This document shows, one piece after another, positions 16,481-25,307 of a stretch of 64,000 nucleotides of DNA (its first letter is position 1; each line of letters begins with the position of its first letter). Position numbers and translations under genes: made by a program. The stretch lies in NCBI GenBank assembly GCA_016712745.1, contig JADJQN010000015.1, positions 558,001 to 622,000 on the forward strand, written 5' to 3'. The stretch is from Sandaracinaceae bacterium. Its GTDB lineage: Bacteria; Myxococcota_A; Polyangia; Polyangiales; JADJQN01. Below the pieces are notes generated by a model that saw nothing but the letters and a program-made list of their open reading frames with translations, ran no database searches and had not been told where the DNA came from.

Positions 16481-17621
16481 GGCGAAACAGGCGATTCTGG
16501 CCAGCACGCATGCGCGCGGCCGCGATCACTTTGTCGAGCCATGGGCCAGGACGCGCGGGAACGAACACAACGGCCCGGCCAACCGATGCCGGTGTCGCTC
16601 GCTGCAAGAACGCGTTTAGGCCGGCGCCGCAATCGGCTTCGGTCGCATTCGCAGAGCGTGCCAAGATATCGAGCGCCAGCGTTTTGGATTTTGCGTAGTC
16701 GCTGCTGCCATCCGTGCCAAGTACCCAATCGGTGCCGAGCACTCCACTGTCAACGGCAACGCGTGCAGCGCCCGCCGCAGCTTCGTCGCCTTCACCCGTC
16801 ACGAGATACGCAACGGTTTGACGAACGGGACTAATCGCGCGCTCAGGCGTTCGCACCACAAGGTCGCGCGACTTTGCGTAGACCTTCCAGAGCACGAAGC
16901 GGATTGGATCGCCCGGATTGTAGTAACGCATGTCGATGCGCTCGCCATCGGCCGGCGCATCGGGATGAGAGATGTCTTGCCCACCGGACATGCTGCGCAC
17001 GACGTGTACGGATTTAAGTGCGCCCATCGACGGTGTGAATCGCACTTGGCGCGATTCGCGCGCGCGAAACGTGACGCTCGTTAAACCAAACACGTCTTCG
17101 ATGGTGATGCTGCGCTCAATATGATCGGCTACCCCGCGTCGATACGGGATGATGTCCTCGTGCAGCCGTCCGCGGTCTTTGCGCAGCGCGACATCAATCT
17201 CTTTGGCGCTCCACTTCCAACGGATGCGTACGAACGGCACGTACCAAAGCGAAGGCATTGAAAAGCCAGTGCGCCGTCGCGACCCGCATTCGAGCGCAAG
17301 CGGCTCCGTCGAATACACTCGCTTTCGCTCGCTGAAATAGAGAGCCGTCGCAGTGATGCTCGTCGCGAGAAGGCAAAGCACCGCCATAGCCGCGCCCACG
17401 GCGCCAACAACGAGGAGCGGCAAATCGATGCGTTGAATTCCGAAGTAGACGAGCGCGATAACCGAACCTGTGGCCACGAAAATACCGAGCCAGGTAAATG
17501 GAAAAACTTCGCGCGCGCGCGTCCATGCGCGCGACACAAATTGGCGCACCCGCGTGACGCGCGGTCCGCTGAGCTTCTTCGAGAGAGCGCTTTGATTGGG
17601 GATCGCTAGAGGTTGGGGCAT
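16476..17621 (-). CDS. DUF58-domain membrane protein, prematurely stopped by a frameshift
   Basis: 381 residues in the visible frame from the ATG at 17621. There are two membrane helices at about residues 40-95, then the DUF58 domain with the family hallmark YYNPGDPIRFVLWKVYAKS and RTPE. The last residues (AGQNRLFRR) run into a TAA, while the natural continuation is in another frame down to 16243. DUF58 proteins work with MoxR ATPases, whose gene is two genes downstream. If the frameshift is real the MoxR system has lost part of this partner. An ATG at 17738 in the same frame would overlap the preceding gene and is less likely. Confidence 0.75.
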   Translation of the reverse strand: MPQPLAIPNQSALSKKLSGPRVTRVRQFVSRAWTRAREVFPFTWLGIFVATGSVIALVYFGIQRIDLPLLVVGAVGAAMAVLCLLATSITATALYFSERKRVYSTEPLALECGSRRRTGFSMPSLWYVPFVRIRWKWSAKEIDVALRKDRGRLHEDIIPYRRGVADHIERSITIEDVFGLTSVTFRARESRQVRFTPSMGALKSVHVVRSMSGGQDISHPDAPADGERIDMRYYNPGDPIRFVLWKVYAKSRDLVVRTPERAISPVRQTVAYLVTGEGDEAAAGAARVAVDSGVLGTDWVLGTDGSSDYAKSKTLALDILARSANATEADCGAGLNAFLQRATPASVGRAVVFVPARPGPWLDKVIAAARMRAGQNRLFRR

Positions 17622-17640
17622 CGCTAACAGTCGCGGCAGG

Positions 17641-18300
17641 TCAATGACCGCAACCGCAACCTCCTCCACGTCCCGGCGGATAGAACGAAGGCGGGGCAAC
17701 TTGTACGTGGGGCACGGGGGGCGGCTCCAAACATCCAATGCGACGGAAGACCGCGGGCTCGTTCACCGATCGGCCGCCGTCGTTGTTCACCGACTGAAAC
17801 TCCTGAAGCGCCGGATCGATTTGCCCAGAGAAATGATCGAGGTTGTATTCGCCCATGCCGGGGCCATGACCGCAAAACGTTTCCTTCGGCTGCCACTGCG
17901 TTCCAGCGAACGAGACGGCGCCCTTGTCGATGGAACCTTGGGCCGTCATCTGAACTGTCCAGTGGTTCAATCCAAAGCGACATGCCGGCGGCTCCGACTC
18001 GGTCGGGCTTCCGTTCCACGAATGCGACTCGATGTCGCCGATCAGCTGGTCGGAGCCGGGCGTGATGCGCCGAATGCGCAGGGTGAACATGTACCAATCC
18101 TGAAAGTCTGGATTGTAGGTGTGCGAGAGCCAGACGCCTTCCACAGGATCGGTGCACGTGGCGGGCGGAGGCAGGCGCGCGCGTTGTTCCTGCACATTGG
18201 CGGGCGCAGGGCTCGCGTGAAAAAGCGTCACTCCCATCACGAGAAGCGCAAACACGTGAATCAACGTGAACCGCTGACGTCTTTCGGGGAGCTCTTTCAC
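17641..18300 (-). CDS. Secreted hypothetical protein with Gly/Cys-rich tail
   Basis: 219 residues if started at the GTG at 18300, the codon just before the signal sequence (FTLIHVFALLVMGVTLFHA, cleaved near SPAPA-NV). The upstream extension of the frame to 18495 overlaps the divergent gene and is not credible. The mature part is rich in Trp and has scattered Cys; it ends PPGRGGGCGCGH, a striking Cys/Gly/His tail. I do not recognise the family. It is the first gene before DUF58, 19 bp upstream, so it probably belongs to the MoxR operon. Confidence 0.6.
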   Translation of the reverse strand: MKELPERRQRFTLIHVFALLVMGVTLFHASPAPANVQEQRARLPPPATCTDPVEGVWLSHTYNPDFQDWYMFTLRIRRITPGSDQLIGDIESHSWNGSPTESEPPACRFGLNHWTVQMTAQGSIDKGAVSFAGTQWQPKETFCGHGPGMGEYNLDHFSGQIDPALQEFQSVNNDGGRSVNEPAVFRRIGCLEPPPVPHVQVAPPSFYPPGRGGGCGCGH

Positions 18301-18366
18301 GCGCCAACCATACCCCACTTTCCGCGCTCCTTGAGGGGAGCCAAATGCCTGTCTACAGTAGAAACC

Positions 18367-19119
18367 ATGCAACCTAGAGCCGCATTCCCGTGGGCCATTG
18401 CGCTTTCGCTTTGGGGCCTCGCCTCGAACGTCGCGCATGCGCAGCCACGGCCCTATCGCGGCCCGCATCCGGTGGATCTCGAAGGCCACTGGCATGACGA
18501 ATCATCCGTGCACGTGCACGACACGATGGCAGTTGGCCTTGAACCGTTTGTTTCTGTGGACGGCGTCATGGTCTTTATGGCTGATCCAGGCGCGTACGGT
18601 TATGCGGGCCAGCTTTGGACTTTCAGGGATGGGCACCCGCTCCCCGCGGGTATGGGCACAGGCTACTGCGCGATCGGCGGCGCGCATCGCCACTACTTCG
18701 CGCCAGAAGGGGAGGGCTCCTTTCGCCGCACGAGCGATGGCGCTTATGTCTTCACCGGCACCATGCGCGGCGGCGTCGCGTCTTACGTGCCCGAGCGCTT
18801 AGTGCCGCCGGCGGATGCACCGGTCACACTCACAGCGCAGACTCCGAGCGGCACGACTCCGGACTGCCCGATGATCGGTCGCGTCGTTAATGGGCTCACT
18901 GTCTATGAGCCAAACCTTCATCCGGGATTTGCCTGCGTACGCAATCCGCACGTCGCTGCGACTTACGGATATCCGTATGGCTGGCATGGGCCCGTCCCGC
19001 CTCGGCCGCCGCTCGCCGAACCCACGCCGCCCGCAGTCGCGGAGCGACCACCTGTTCGACCAGCGCGCCCTGCGCGTGCGGGGCGCCTGGCAGTGCCGCA
19101 ACGACGCGCTTCCCCATAG
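18367..19119 (+). CDS. Secreted hypothetical protein
   Basis: 250 residues from the ATG at 18367, followed by a signal peptide (PWAIALSLWGLASNVAHAQ). The mature protein has GHWHDESSVHVHD near its start, a His-rich GGAHRHYF, and ends in a Pro/Arg/Ala-rich low-complexity tail (PPRPPLAEPTPPAVAERPP). No family is recognised. It is divergent from the preceding gene, with 66 bp between the starts that must hold both promoters. The long open frame upstream to 17596 is antisense to other genes and is rejected. Confidence 0.6.
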   Translation: MQPRAAFPWAIALSLWGLASNVAHAQPRPYRGPHPVDLEGHWHDESSVHVHDTMAVGLEPFVSVDGVMVFMADPGAYGYAGQLWTFRDGHPLPAGMGTGYCAIGGAHRHYFAPEGEGSFRRTSDGAYVFTGTMRGGVASYVPERLVPPADAPVTLTAQTPSGTTPDCPMIGRVVNGLTVYEPNLHPGFACVRNPHVAATYGYPYGWHGPVPPRPPLAEPTPPAVAERPPVRPARPARAGRLAVPQRRASP

Positions 19120-19146
19120 CGCTGTGAATCGCGTTATCGTGCGCGC

Positions 19147-20013
19147 GTGAAAGCAGGCAAAGCGAGCTCGACAGCAAAGGGTGTTGCGTGGGCCCGTGCA
19201 ATCGCGACGCAAGGACACGGACGAGTGCGGATTGACGATCGTTTCGCCGCTGACGTTCTGCCCTGGTATTCGCGCGTTGCGCTGCGTGCTAGCGCCAGTG
19301 AAAGCTTCGTGTCCCATGCGATCGGGACCCTACTCGACGGCGCGAGTGCGGGAATGGTCGAGCATTTGGCGATGCGCACGGCAGCGATCGACGCCGCCGT
19401 GACGCAAGCCGTCGACTCGGGGGCTGATCAACTCGTTGTGTTGGGAGCGGGGCTCGACACGCGCGTGCATCGCCTGGCGCTTGCTCATTGCGACGCGTTC
19501 GAAGTCGACCATCCAGATACACAGCGGATCAAGCAGAGCCGCGCCCTTACGCTGCCACTTGCCGCGCGTTCCTTGCGCTACGTCGCCGTAGACTTCGCAC
19601 ATGACTCGCTCGCGAATCGGTTGCGCGCAGGCGGTTTCGATCCAGCGCGCCGTTCGGTGTGGATATGGGAGGGCGTTACGATGTATCTCCCCATGAGCGC
19701 GGTGCACGCAACGCTGCAAACACTCAAAGAGCTCGCAGCGGAAGGCAGTACGCTCGCGATGACATATTTTCTTGCCGAGGGAAGCCCGCAAACCAAACGC
19801 TACGCAGCGTTCGGCCGCGCAATACTGCGTGCGCTCGGCGAGCCAATACTCTCGACTATGACGAGCGACACTGTGCGTAGCGAGCTTTTTGCGGCAGGCT
19901 TTGAGCTTGTGAGCGACGCGAGCGAGAATGAGTGGTGCGAAGAGCTCGGTATCGCGCCAGCACGAATCGACGCATTTCACGGAGAGCACCTCGCCGTGGC
20001 CCGCCGACTCTAA
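19147..20013 (+). CDS. SAM-dependent methyltransferase, leucine-carboxyl-methyltransferase-like (TIGR00027 type)
   Basis: 288 residues from a GTG at 19147. Recognisable motifs: DDRFAADVLPW near the N-terminus, the SAM-binding LVVLGAGLDTRVHRL, FEVDHPDTQRIKQ, VDFAHDSL and WIWEGVTMYLP. These are the signature of the TIGR00027/PPM1-like group, common in actinobacteria and myxobacteria and often tied to secondary metabolism; the substrate is unknown. It starts 27 bp after the secreted protein and may share its transcript. Confidence 0.88.
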   Translation: MKAGKASSTAKGVAWARAIATQGHGRVRIDDRFAADVLPWYSRVALRASASESFVSHAIGTLLDGASAGMVEHLAMRTAAIDAAVTQAVDSGADQLVVLGAGLDTRVHRLALAHCDAFEVDHPDTQRIKQSRALTLPLAARSLRYVAVDFAHDSLANRLRAGGFDPARRSVWIWEGVTMYLPMSAVHATLQTLKELAAEGSTLAMTYFLAEGSPQTKRYAAFGRAILRALGEPILSTMTSDTVRSELFAAGFELVSDASENEWCEELGIAPARIDAFHGEHLAVARRL

Positions 20014-20026
20014 CGCTGCCGGGTGC

Positions 20027-21034
20027 TCAAAAAGCCAGGCGCACACCGATGCTCGGTGCGATGAGCGGTGCAAAGACATGCGCGACTTCGCGTTCGGCGA
20101 ACACCAAGACCGGCGCTGGTAGCGCAACGCCGACGACCACGCCGGGTTCGATCGCAACACGGTCGCTCACTCGCAGCGTGAGTGCCAAACGCGCAACGGC
20201 GAGCGCGAAAAACTCCGAGGTGGAACGCTCTTGAAAGGGCGCGGCTGCACTGGCTCGGATTTCCGCGCTTCCCACACCAACGCCGAGACCAAGTAGGAAT
20301 GCATGGCCTCCAAGCGCGCCCTCTAAAAAGCGAACGTGCGCGCCCACCCACACAAGGGAGCTCGAAACCGATGCACTGCCGGTTGCGTCGCCTACCTCAG
20401 GGCTGAGCAGGCTTGTTGCGCCGCCAACTTCGAGGCCGACGGTATCTCCGAGATTCCATTCCAAGAGAAGCTCGGCGTTGAGTCCGGTGCTCAGACCGCG
20501 CACCGGTAATGGCAGGCTTGCGTGCAGAGACAGCGCGAGCGGACTGCTTGATTGCTGTGTCGGTGGCGCGCTTGTGGATGCATCGAGATCAACTTGACCG
20601 GGTTGCTCACCTTCGGAGAGCTGGGGCGCAACGACACTGGGCGCGCGTCGTCGTTCTTCGTCGGCAGCGATAGCGCCCGGCTCCCCAAGCTGGGCGCGAA
20701 CTGTTTCGACGACGCGAATGAGCAAGACGGCTGCGTCGCTTTCGAGAAGCTCCTCGCAATGAGGAGTCGTTCGCAAGGTGCATAGTCGCGCGCGCAGCGG
20801 CGCGCCGCGTATCCACACGGCGGCGCCCAGTCCCTCGAGTGCGCTCGCGTCATCGATAGCGTGCGTTGCGTAACCCCGAACCCGAAGCTCGGAGATCAAC
20901 CGGCGCTGAAGCGCTTGCGTATTAGCGTCTGCCCATACGCCAAGCTCACCTGGGTCTTGCGCGTGCGCAGCGACAGGCCCGAGCGTGGACGCAAGTAGCG
21001 CAAGCGTTGCCAGTGCAAAGCGCGCTTGCGTCAT
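20027..21034 (-). CDS. Outer-membrane beta-barrel protein, last gene of the ECF/FecR operon
   Basis: 335 residues. A signal peptide (FALATLALLASTLGPVAAHAQ) precedes an N-terminal globular region (about 27-110) and a Ser/Thr/Pro linker. The C-terminal ~180 residues alternate hydrophobic and polar positions with many Gly and Val, as in a small beta-barrel, and end in Phe (GVRLAF), the usual outer-membrane targeting residue. Its ATG overlaps the FecR stop (ATGA, 21031-21034), so the two are translationally coupled. Function unknown. Confidence 0.65.
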   Translation of the reverse strand: MTQARFALATLALLASTLGPVAAHAQDPGELGVWADANTQALQRRLISELRVRGYATHAIDDASALEGLGAAVWIRGAPLRARLCTLRTTPHCEELLESDAAVLLIRVVETVRAQLGEPGAIAADEERRRAPSVVAPQLSEGEQPGQVDLDASTSAPPTQQSSSPLALSLHASLPLPVRGLSTGLNAELLLEWNLGDTVGLEVGGATSLLSPEVGDATGSASVSSSLVWVGAHVRFLEGALGGHAFLLGLGVGVGSAEIRASAAAPFQERSTSEFFALAVARLALTLRVSDRVAIEPGVVVGVALPAPVLVFAEREVAHVFAPLIAPSIGVRLAF

Positions 21035-22122
21035 GGACTTTGTTCGCGTGCCATCGCGGCGTGCGGCCCGTCTGGGAAACGCGCGAGATAGAGTTGGGCC
21101 AGCTCCTGAGCGCCCTCGGTATTGTGCAAGCGCACTAGCGCTTCGAGATGGCGCCCCATCGCTTCGCGAATCAGCGGCCCATCGGGGCTTGTGAGTTCGT
21201 AAATCGCAAACCAGCGTGCGGCTTCCTCGAAATCATGTTGCGAGTCGAAGGCGAGACGGCCCAAGAGAAACGCGGCAAACGCACCCTCGTTGGAAGAAGC
21301 CCCGCGCGCGCGCACGTCGAGGAGCAATCTGCGCGCCGCAACGATGTCGCCGGCGAGCGACGCACGTTCCGCATCATCAATGCGCGACGCGAGATCGGAC
21401 GGGGGATTCGGACTCGGACTCGGACTCGGACTCGGATTCGGATTCGGACTCGGACTCGGACTCGGACTCGGATTCGGATTCGGGCCCGCTGCATCCACCG
21501 TAGCAACCGCAGTGCAACGCAGCGTTGCCGCCTGCCCAGCAGGAACGTCGCGCGCACCCGTCATGCACGAACCCACGATGCGCACGCTTCCCTCTTTTAC
21601 TCGGACCGACAGCTCTGCTTTCGCGTTGTCCCACTGAACGCGGAAGCGTGTGCCGGTCACCATGACCGCGTAGGGTCCTGCGTAAACTCGCCATCGCGTT
21701 CCCTCGCGGTGGCGCACGCTCGCTTCGAGCGAGCCATGATCAAGCGCAAGCGCTGCCCCCTCGGCGCGCAGGTCGACCACGCGTGCTGCCGACTCGTCGA
21801 AGAGCTCCACGCGGCTGCTATCGGAGAAGTCGAGCACGCCGCGCGTCCGCGTCGAGATATACCCATCGCCCGACTGCATCCCGTCCGTGGTCGCCAAGTA
21901 GGTGAGCGCTGAGGGCCTGTGCAAGAGCCATGCACCCGCGATGCCCGAGGCCACGAGCACTGCTGCTGCTGCCGCCCATCCCCAGCCGATCGCACGCCGC
22001 GATGCGCGCGCCCGCGTTGCGTTTTGCGTGAGTAAGCGCCGCATTACTTCGTTGCTCGCATCGGTGCGCGCAAGTAGCGAGTCCTGCTCGCTACGAACTT
22101 CGTCGAAAAGTTTGTCGATCAT
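21031..22122 (-). CDS. FecR-family membrane regulator with TPR-like C-terminus
   Basis: 363 residues from the ATG at 22122, which overlaps the sigma-factor stop (ATGA). Residues 1-45 are cytoplasmic (anti-sigma part), a helix follows at about 47-65 (WAAAAAVLVASGIAGAWLL), and the periplasmic FecR domain spans about 85-190, with VTGTRFRVQW and VKEGSVRI. A Pro-Asn/Pro-Ser dipeptide linker is encoded by a hexanucleotide repeat, and the C-terminal ~110 residues look like YbgF/TPR helices (FAAFLLGRLAFDSQ). FecR proteins pass outer-membrane signals to an ECF sigma factor, here the adjacent gene. Confidence 0.85.
   Translation of the reverse strand: MIDKLFDEVRSEQDSLLARTDASNEVMRRLLTQNATRARASRRAIGWGWAAAAAVLVASGIAGAWLLHRPSALTYLATTDGMQSGDGYISTRTRGVLDFSDSSRVELFDESAARVVDLRAEGAALALDHGSLEASVRHREGTRWRVYAGPYAVMVTGTRFRVQWDNAKAELSVRVKEGSVRIVGSCMTGARDVPAGQAATLRCTAVATVDAAGPNPNPSPSPSPSPNPNPSPSPSPSPNPPSDLASRIDDAERASLAGDIVAARRLLLDVRARGASSNEGAFAAFLLGRLAFDSQHDFEEAARWFAIYELTSPDGPLIREAMGRHLEALVRLHNTEGAQELAQLYLARFPDGPHAAMAREQSP
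21405..21484. repeat. Hexanucleotide tandem repeat inside the FecR gene
   Basis: About 13 copies of GGAYTC (GGACTC and GGATTC mixed) encode the (Pro-Ser/Pro-Asn) linker of FecR. Other frames across it are also free of stops, giving Ser-Glu, Asp-Ser or Arg-Val dipeptides, so several long ORFs seen here are artefacts. Since the unit is six bases, gain or loss of copies would change linker length without shifting the frame. Confidence 0.9.
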
Positions 22123-22751
22123 GTGACCTTCTCCCGGAGCACCGGATCTGCGGCCGCCCACTCTTCGAATAGTTTCTCAGCGCGCGCAATCCTTCGCTTC
22201 ACGGTGGCGAGCGAGGTTTCGACGAGCGTCGCGATTTCTTGCAGCTCCATGCCTTCGATGCGACGCAGAACAAATGCCGCGCGCTCGTCAACGTCGAGGC
22301 GATCGATCAACGCGTACACGCGCCGCATGGTCAGCGAAACTTCGGGATCACCTGTCCACGCGACCGCATCTGCCGGCAGCTCGCTCATCGCCCGTTTGCG
22401 CGTTCGAATGTGTTCTTGCGCACGGCGCACAGCGATTCCGCTAATCCAAGCGCGTAGCGACGACGGATCTTTTAGCGAGTCGATCCCTTCGAGCACGCGC
22501 ACAAAAACGTCGTGCAGCAGATCCACGCGCTCCGGAACATAACCGAGCATGCGCACGATCATCTTCTCCGCCGCGCTTGCATGAAGGCGATAGATCTCCA
22601 TCGCCGCGTGTGCGTCGCCCGCCCGCATCGCACGTACGAGCTCAGCGTCCTCGTCCTTCGTACTTGTGCGCGTAGTGCTCGGGATCGTCGAAGTGGTATC
22701 CGGCACAAGGCGCAGCTCGGGGCGTTGACCAGCGGTCATTGCGCGAAGCAT
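22119..22751 (-). CDS. ECF-type RNA polymerase sigma factor
   Basis: 210 residues. Region 2 lies at about 38-110 (AMEIYRLHASAAEKMIVRML, DLLHDVFVRVLE) and region 4 at about 140-200 (DVDERAAFVLRRIEGMELQEIA and TSLATVKRRIARA). The linker and absence of regions 1 and 3 fit the ECF group. It is coupled to FecR by ATGA and follows a Cys-rich lipoprotein by 19 bp, so it is inside a surface-protein operon it may itself regulate. An ATG at 22739 is an equally possible start. Confidence 0.9.
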   Translation of the reverse strand: MLRAMTAGQRPELRLVPDTTSTIPSTTRTSTKDEDAELVRAMRAGDAHAAMEIYRLHASAAEKMIVRMLGYVPERVDLLHDVFVRVLEGIDSLKDPSSLRAWISGIAVRRAQEHIRTRKRAMSELPADAVAWTGDPEVSLTMRRVYALIDRLDVDERAAFVLRRIEGMELQEIATLVETSLATVKRRIARAEKLFEEWAAADPVLREKVT

Positions 22752-22770
22752 TCCTCGTTCTTGCGACCAA

Positions 22771-23223
22771 TCACAAGGGCGGACTTTCGCACCACGTGAA
22801 GCGTAGCTCGCGGCAGTCGGCCGGACACGCTGTGCACACCATGCATTGCAGCAGGCTGTTTAGCAGGTCGATTGCACCGGTGTGCGCGGCGGCGCACGTG
22901 TTTGTGCATTCCTGCGTGCCGCAGCCATTGATGCACGAGTGCAAGGCCACGCACTCGGCGTCGTCCTCGCAGGCGAGCGTTAACGCATTGCACTGTCGAA
23001 AGGCTGCCTGCGAGCAAGTGGCGCACGAATCGCAGTCGTCTTGCTGGTCGCATTCCCCGCCGCCTGTGACCTCGGGCAGAGGTCCAGCATCGGCGGCGGA
23101 TGCATCGACGCGCGCGTCATTCGGCGCGTCTGCGACCGCGGCATCGTCGGGGGCGGTAATGACTTTCGCCTGAACACAGGCCGCGAGCCAAATGACCGTG
23201 AACGCGACGACGCTCGGCCTCAT
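22771..23223 (-). CDS. Small Cys-rich lipoprotein
   Basis: 150 residues from the ATG at 23223; the frame extends further up but that part overlaps the neighbouring gene. The signal ends in the lipobox LAAC (Cys 15), followed by an Asp/Ala-rich linker and then a Cys-rich domain with about 16 Cys (CDQQDDCDSCATCSQ, CINGCGTQECTNTC, CMVCTACPADC), presumably disulphide-bonded. Its ATG overlaps the stop of the propeller lipoprotein gene as ATGA. Cys-rich domains like this are common in myxobacterial lipoproteins; role unknown. Confidence 0.7.
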   Translation of the reverse strand: MRPSVVAFTVIWLAACVQAKVITAPDDAAVADAPNDARVDASAADAGPLPEVTGGGECDQQDDCDSCATCSQAAFRQCNALTLACEDDAECVALHSCINGCGTQECTNTCAAAHTGAIDLLNSLLQCMVCTACPADCRELRFTWCESPPL

Positions 23224-25307
23224 GGCGCACCCGAACATTGAACGGCGATCGAGTGAATCCTGTTGTCCGAGGTCAGCGCGAAGATCGCGTCGTTTGAAAC
23301 CGCCAGCTGTGTGACGTTCGCAAGAGCAGGCAGCGCAGTGAAACTCTGCGCGGCGTCTTGCGATACCGAAACTTCGGACGAGTCCGATCGAACAAGCAAG
23401 TCCAAGCGCGCCGCTAGCGCCGACGTGGCGCCTTCGTATCGAGGCAGCCACACGTTTCCGGAGAGCGCGTAGATCGATTGCGCATCCCACGCGAGGACTT
23501 CATCGTCCGCCGTGATCAACTGCGTGGTTGTCGCTCCGACCGGTAATCCTGCAGCAATCGCGTTCCAGCGCCCGGCAACGAGTTGATACACTCCACGTCC
23601 GGCGAGGTGCGCGAAGACCGCTTGCGAGTTGGCCGTGAGGCTCGTGATGTCGCTGCGGAACGGAGGACCGCCGCCATCGTCCGGTGCGTGCTCGATCGGA
23701 ATGCCAGCATTCACGGGTTGCCAGAGATTGGTCTCACGACGCCGCCAGATACCAGACCCGGACCGATACTCCCACGGAACTTTTCCTCCCGTTCCCGTGA
23801 CGTTGGTGATGCCCCCGACGGTGCCGGCATAGAGGTAGCCATCGGGCGCCATCGCGTACGCCCCAACACGTCGCCACTTATCACCCACGTTGGAGGAATA
23901 GTCGGGATACGCGCCGTCGAGTAAGGTCCAGCTCACTCCGTGATCGGTTGAGATGTAGGGCTGCGACGCTGCGTAGTCGCCCGGGCGTGTGACGTACACG
24001 TCACCGACTCCGCTCATGCCGGCCGTCGCGTCGGGCGGAGAGCAATCGGCCCAACTCCCATCGGATTCGAGGCGATAGCTGAGAGCGGCGTTGGCTTCGT
24101 TCGCGGCACGCGCGACCAGAGATTGCCCATCCGTCGCAATCTCGTAGACCGCGCCCGCCGCTAACGTCGCTACCGCGTTGCTCCACGTGCGTGCGTGATC
24201 ACTGCTTGTGATCACGGTTCGCTCGGCTGTCTCTCCGATACGTAGGCGACCCTCTGTCGTGATGAGCTGGTTTCCGTCGGAGGCGATTTGGTAGACGAGG
24301 CCTGCGCCCCAGTTCTGCGTTGGCACTGTGAAATCCGCGACGCGCGTCCACGTTGCTCCCAGAGAATCTGCGGCGTAGTACGCGCCGTCGATTCGAGTCA
24401 TGCCGATCACGGTTCCATCGTTTGCAATCCAGACGGGAATGACGAGGTGATCGGAGGGAGTGACCACGAATCCGGCCGCTTGGTTGCGTTCGTCAAAGGC
24501 GTAAAACTCCGTGTTCAAGAATGGCTCGTTCATCGTGACGAATCCGTCGCCAGCCGCGAGGTCATGCGCGTCGAGCGAGACACCGTCGACGAGCACATCT
24601 TCCCAGCTCGTTGCGTCGATCGAGCGACGCACTGCGGCGTGGGGCACCGTTTCCGAATCGTCGTGCACCAGAATGTAAAAGTACTCATCTGTCGCGACTG
24701 CGTCGTAGAGCGCTATCGCTCCAGAGGCTTCGCCGGCAGCGCGTACCCAACTCGCGCTAACGGCGTCCCAGCGGGACAATGACCCCGAACTTGTGAACAC
24801 GGTGAGCGCATGATCGTTGCTTAGAAAGCTCACAATGATCCCGTCAACTTCGCCCGAAGGCATCCAGCGGGCGTCGGCTTCTGACCAGCGAAATACATTG
24901 GGTACATCGGCCGCGTCGCGCCTCAAGCCGAGCCACCACGTATCGCCGTGCCAGCTGAGGGCGGTCATTTCGAGCGCCGTCGGAAGTCCCTCGCTCGGGA
25001 AGGGACTCCATGCTGCTCCCGTCGTCGTGAATATCTCGCGTGTCGACGCGGCGACAATGACGTCGTCGTGGAGGGCCACGAAGTAGACCTCTCCTCGTAG
25101 CCTCGGTGTTACCAGAGTCGCTGGCGCGATGGTCTGCCAGGTTGCATTCGGAATTGGCGCACACGTCGAAGGTTGCGCGCCCGCATCAACGCCAGCGTCC
25201 GCGTTCGCGCCGTCAAGCCTCGGCCCCGCGTCGGTCATCTCGACGACCGACACGTTGCGTTCACATCCAGCAACCAGCAAAGCAGCGATCCAGATCCACG
25301 ATTTCAT
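23220..25307 (-). CDS. Lipoprotein with sialidase/BNR-like beta-propeller
   Basis: 695 residues. The signal ends LLVAGC (lipobox Cys 15), followed by a DAG-type linker (DAGPRLDGANADAGVDAG). The rest has repeated Trp-containing strands of BNR/photosystem-II-stability-factor type, e.g. DHGVSWTLLDG, SDHARTWSNAV and SLGATWTRVA, so a 6-8 bladed propeller is likely. It is exposed at the cell surface or periplasm and probably binds rather than hydrolyses. Both ends overlap neighbouring genes by ATGA. Confidence 0.7.
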   Translation of the reverse strand: MKSWIWIAALLVAGCERNVSVVEMTDAGPRLDGANADAGVDAGAQPSTCAPIPNATWQTIAPATLVTPRLRGEVYFVALHDDVIVAASTREIFTTTGAAWSPFPSEGLPTALEMTALSWHGDTWWLGLRRDAADVPNVFRWSEADARWMPSGEVDGIIVSFLSNDHALTVFTSSGSLSRWDAVSASWVRAAGEASGAIALYDAVATDEYFYILVHDDSETVPHAAVRRSIDATSWEDVLVDGVSLDAHDLAAGDGFVTMNEPFLNTEFYAFDERNQAAGFVVTPSDHLVIPVWIANDGTVIGMTRIDGAYYAADSLGATWTRVADFTVPTQNWGAGLVYQIASDGNQLITTEGRLRIGETAERTVITSSDHARTWSNAVATLAAGAVYEIATDGQSLVARAANEANAALSYRLESDGSWADCSPPDATAGMSGVGDVYVTRPGDYAASQPYISTDHGVSWTLLDGAYPDYSSNVGDKWRRVGAYAMAPDGYLYAGTVGGITNVTGTGGKVPWEYRSGSGIWRRRETNLWQPVNAGIPIEHAPDDGGGPPFRSDITSLTANSQAVFAHLAGRGVYQLVAGRWNAIAAGLPVGATTTQLITADDEVLAWDAQSIYALSGNVWLPRYEGATSALAARLDLLVRSDSSEVSVSQDAAQSFTALPALANVTQLAVSNDAIFALTSDNRIHSIAVQCSGAP

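Noticed and set aside
16470..16490. Programmed -1 frameshifting in the DUF58 gene
   Set aside because: No slippery heptamer or downstream stimulatory stem was seen at the junction; a missing base is the simpler reading.
17596..18366. Long plus-strand open frame running into the secreted protein gene
   Set aside because: It is antisense to the Gly/Cys-tailed gene and its Arg-rich composition is not protein-like; the signal peptide starts at 18367.
21148..21912. Plus-strand frame with Arg-Thr repeats opposite FecR
   Set aside because: It is created by the hexamer repeat, which lacks stops in several frames; the FecR domain is on the minus strand.
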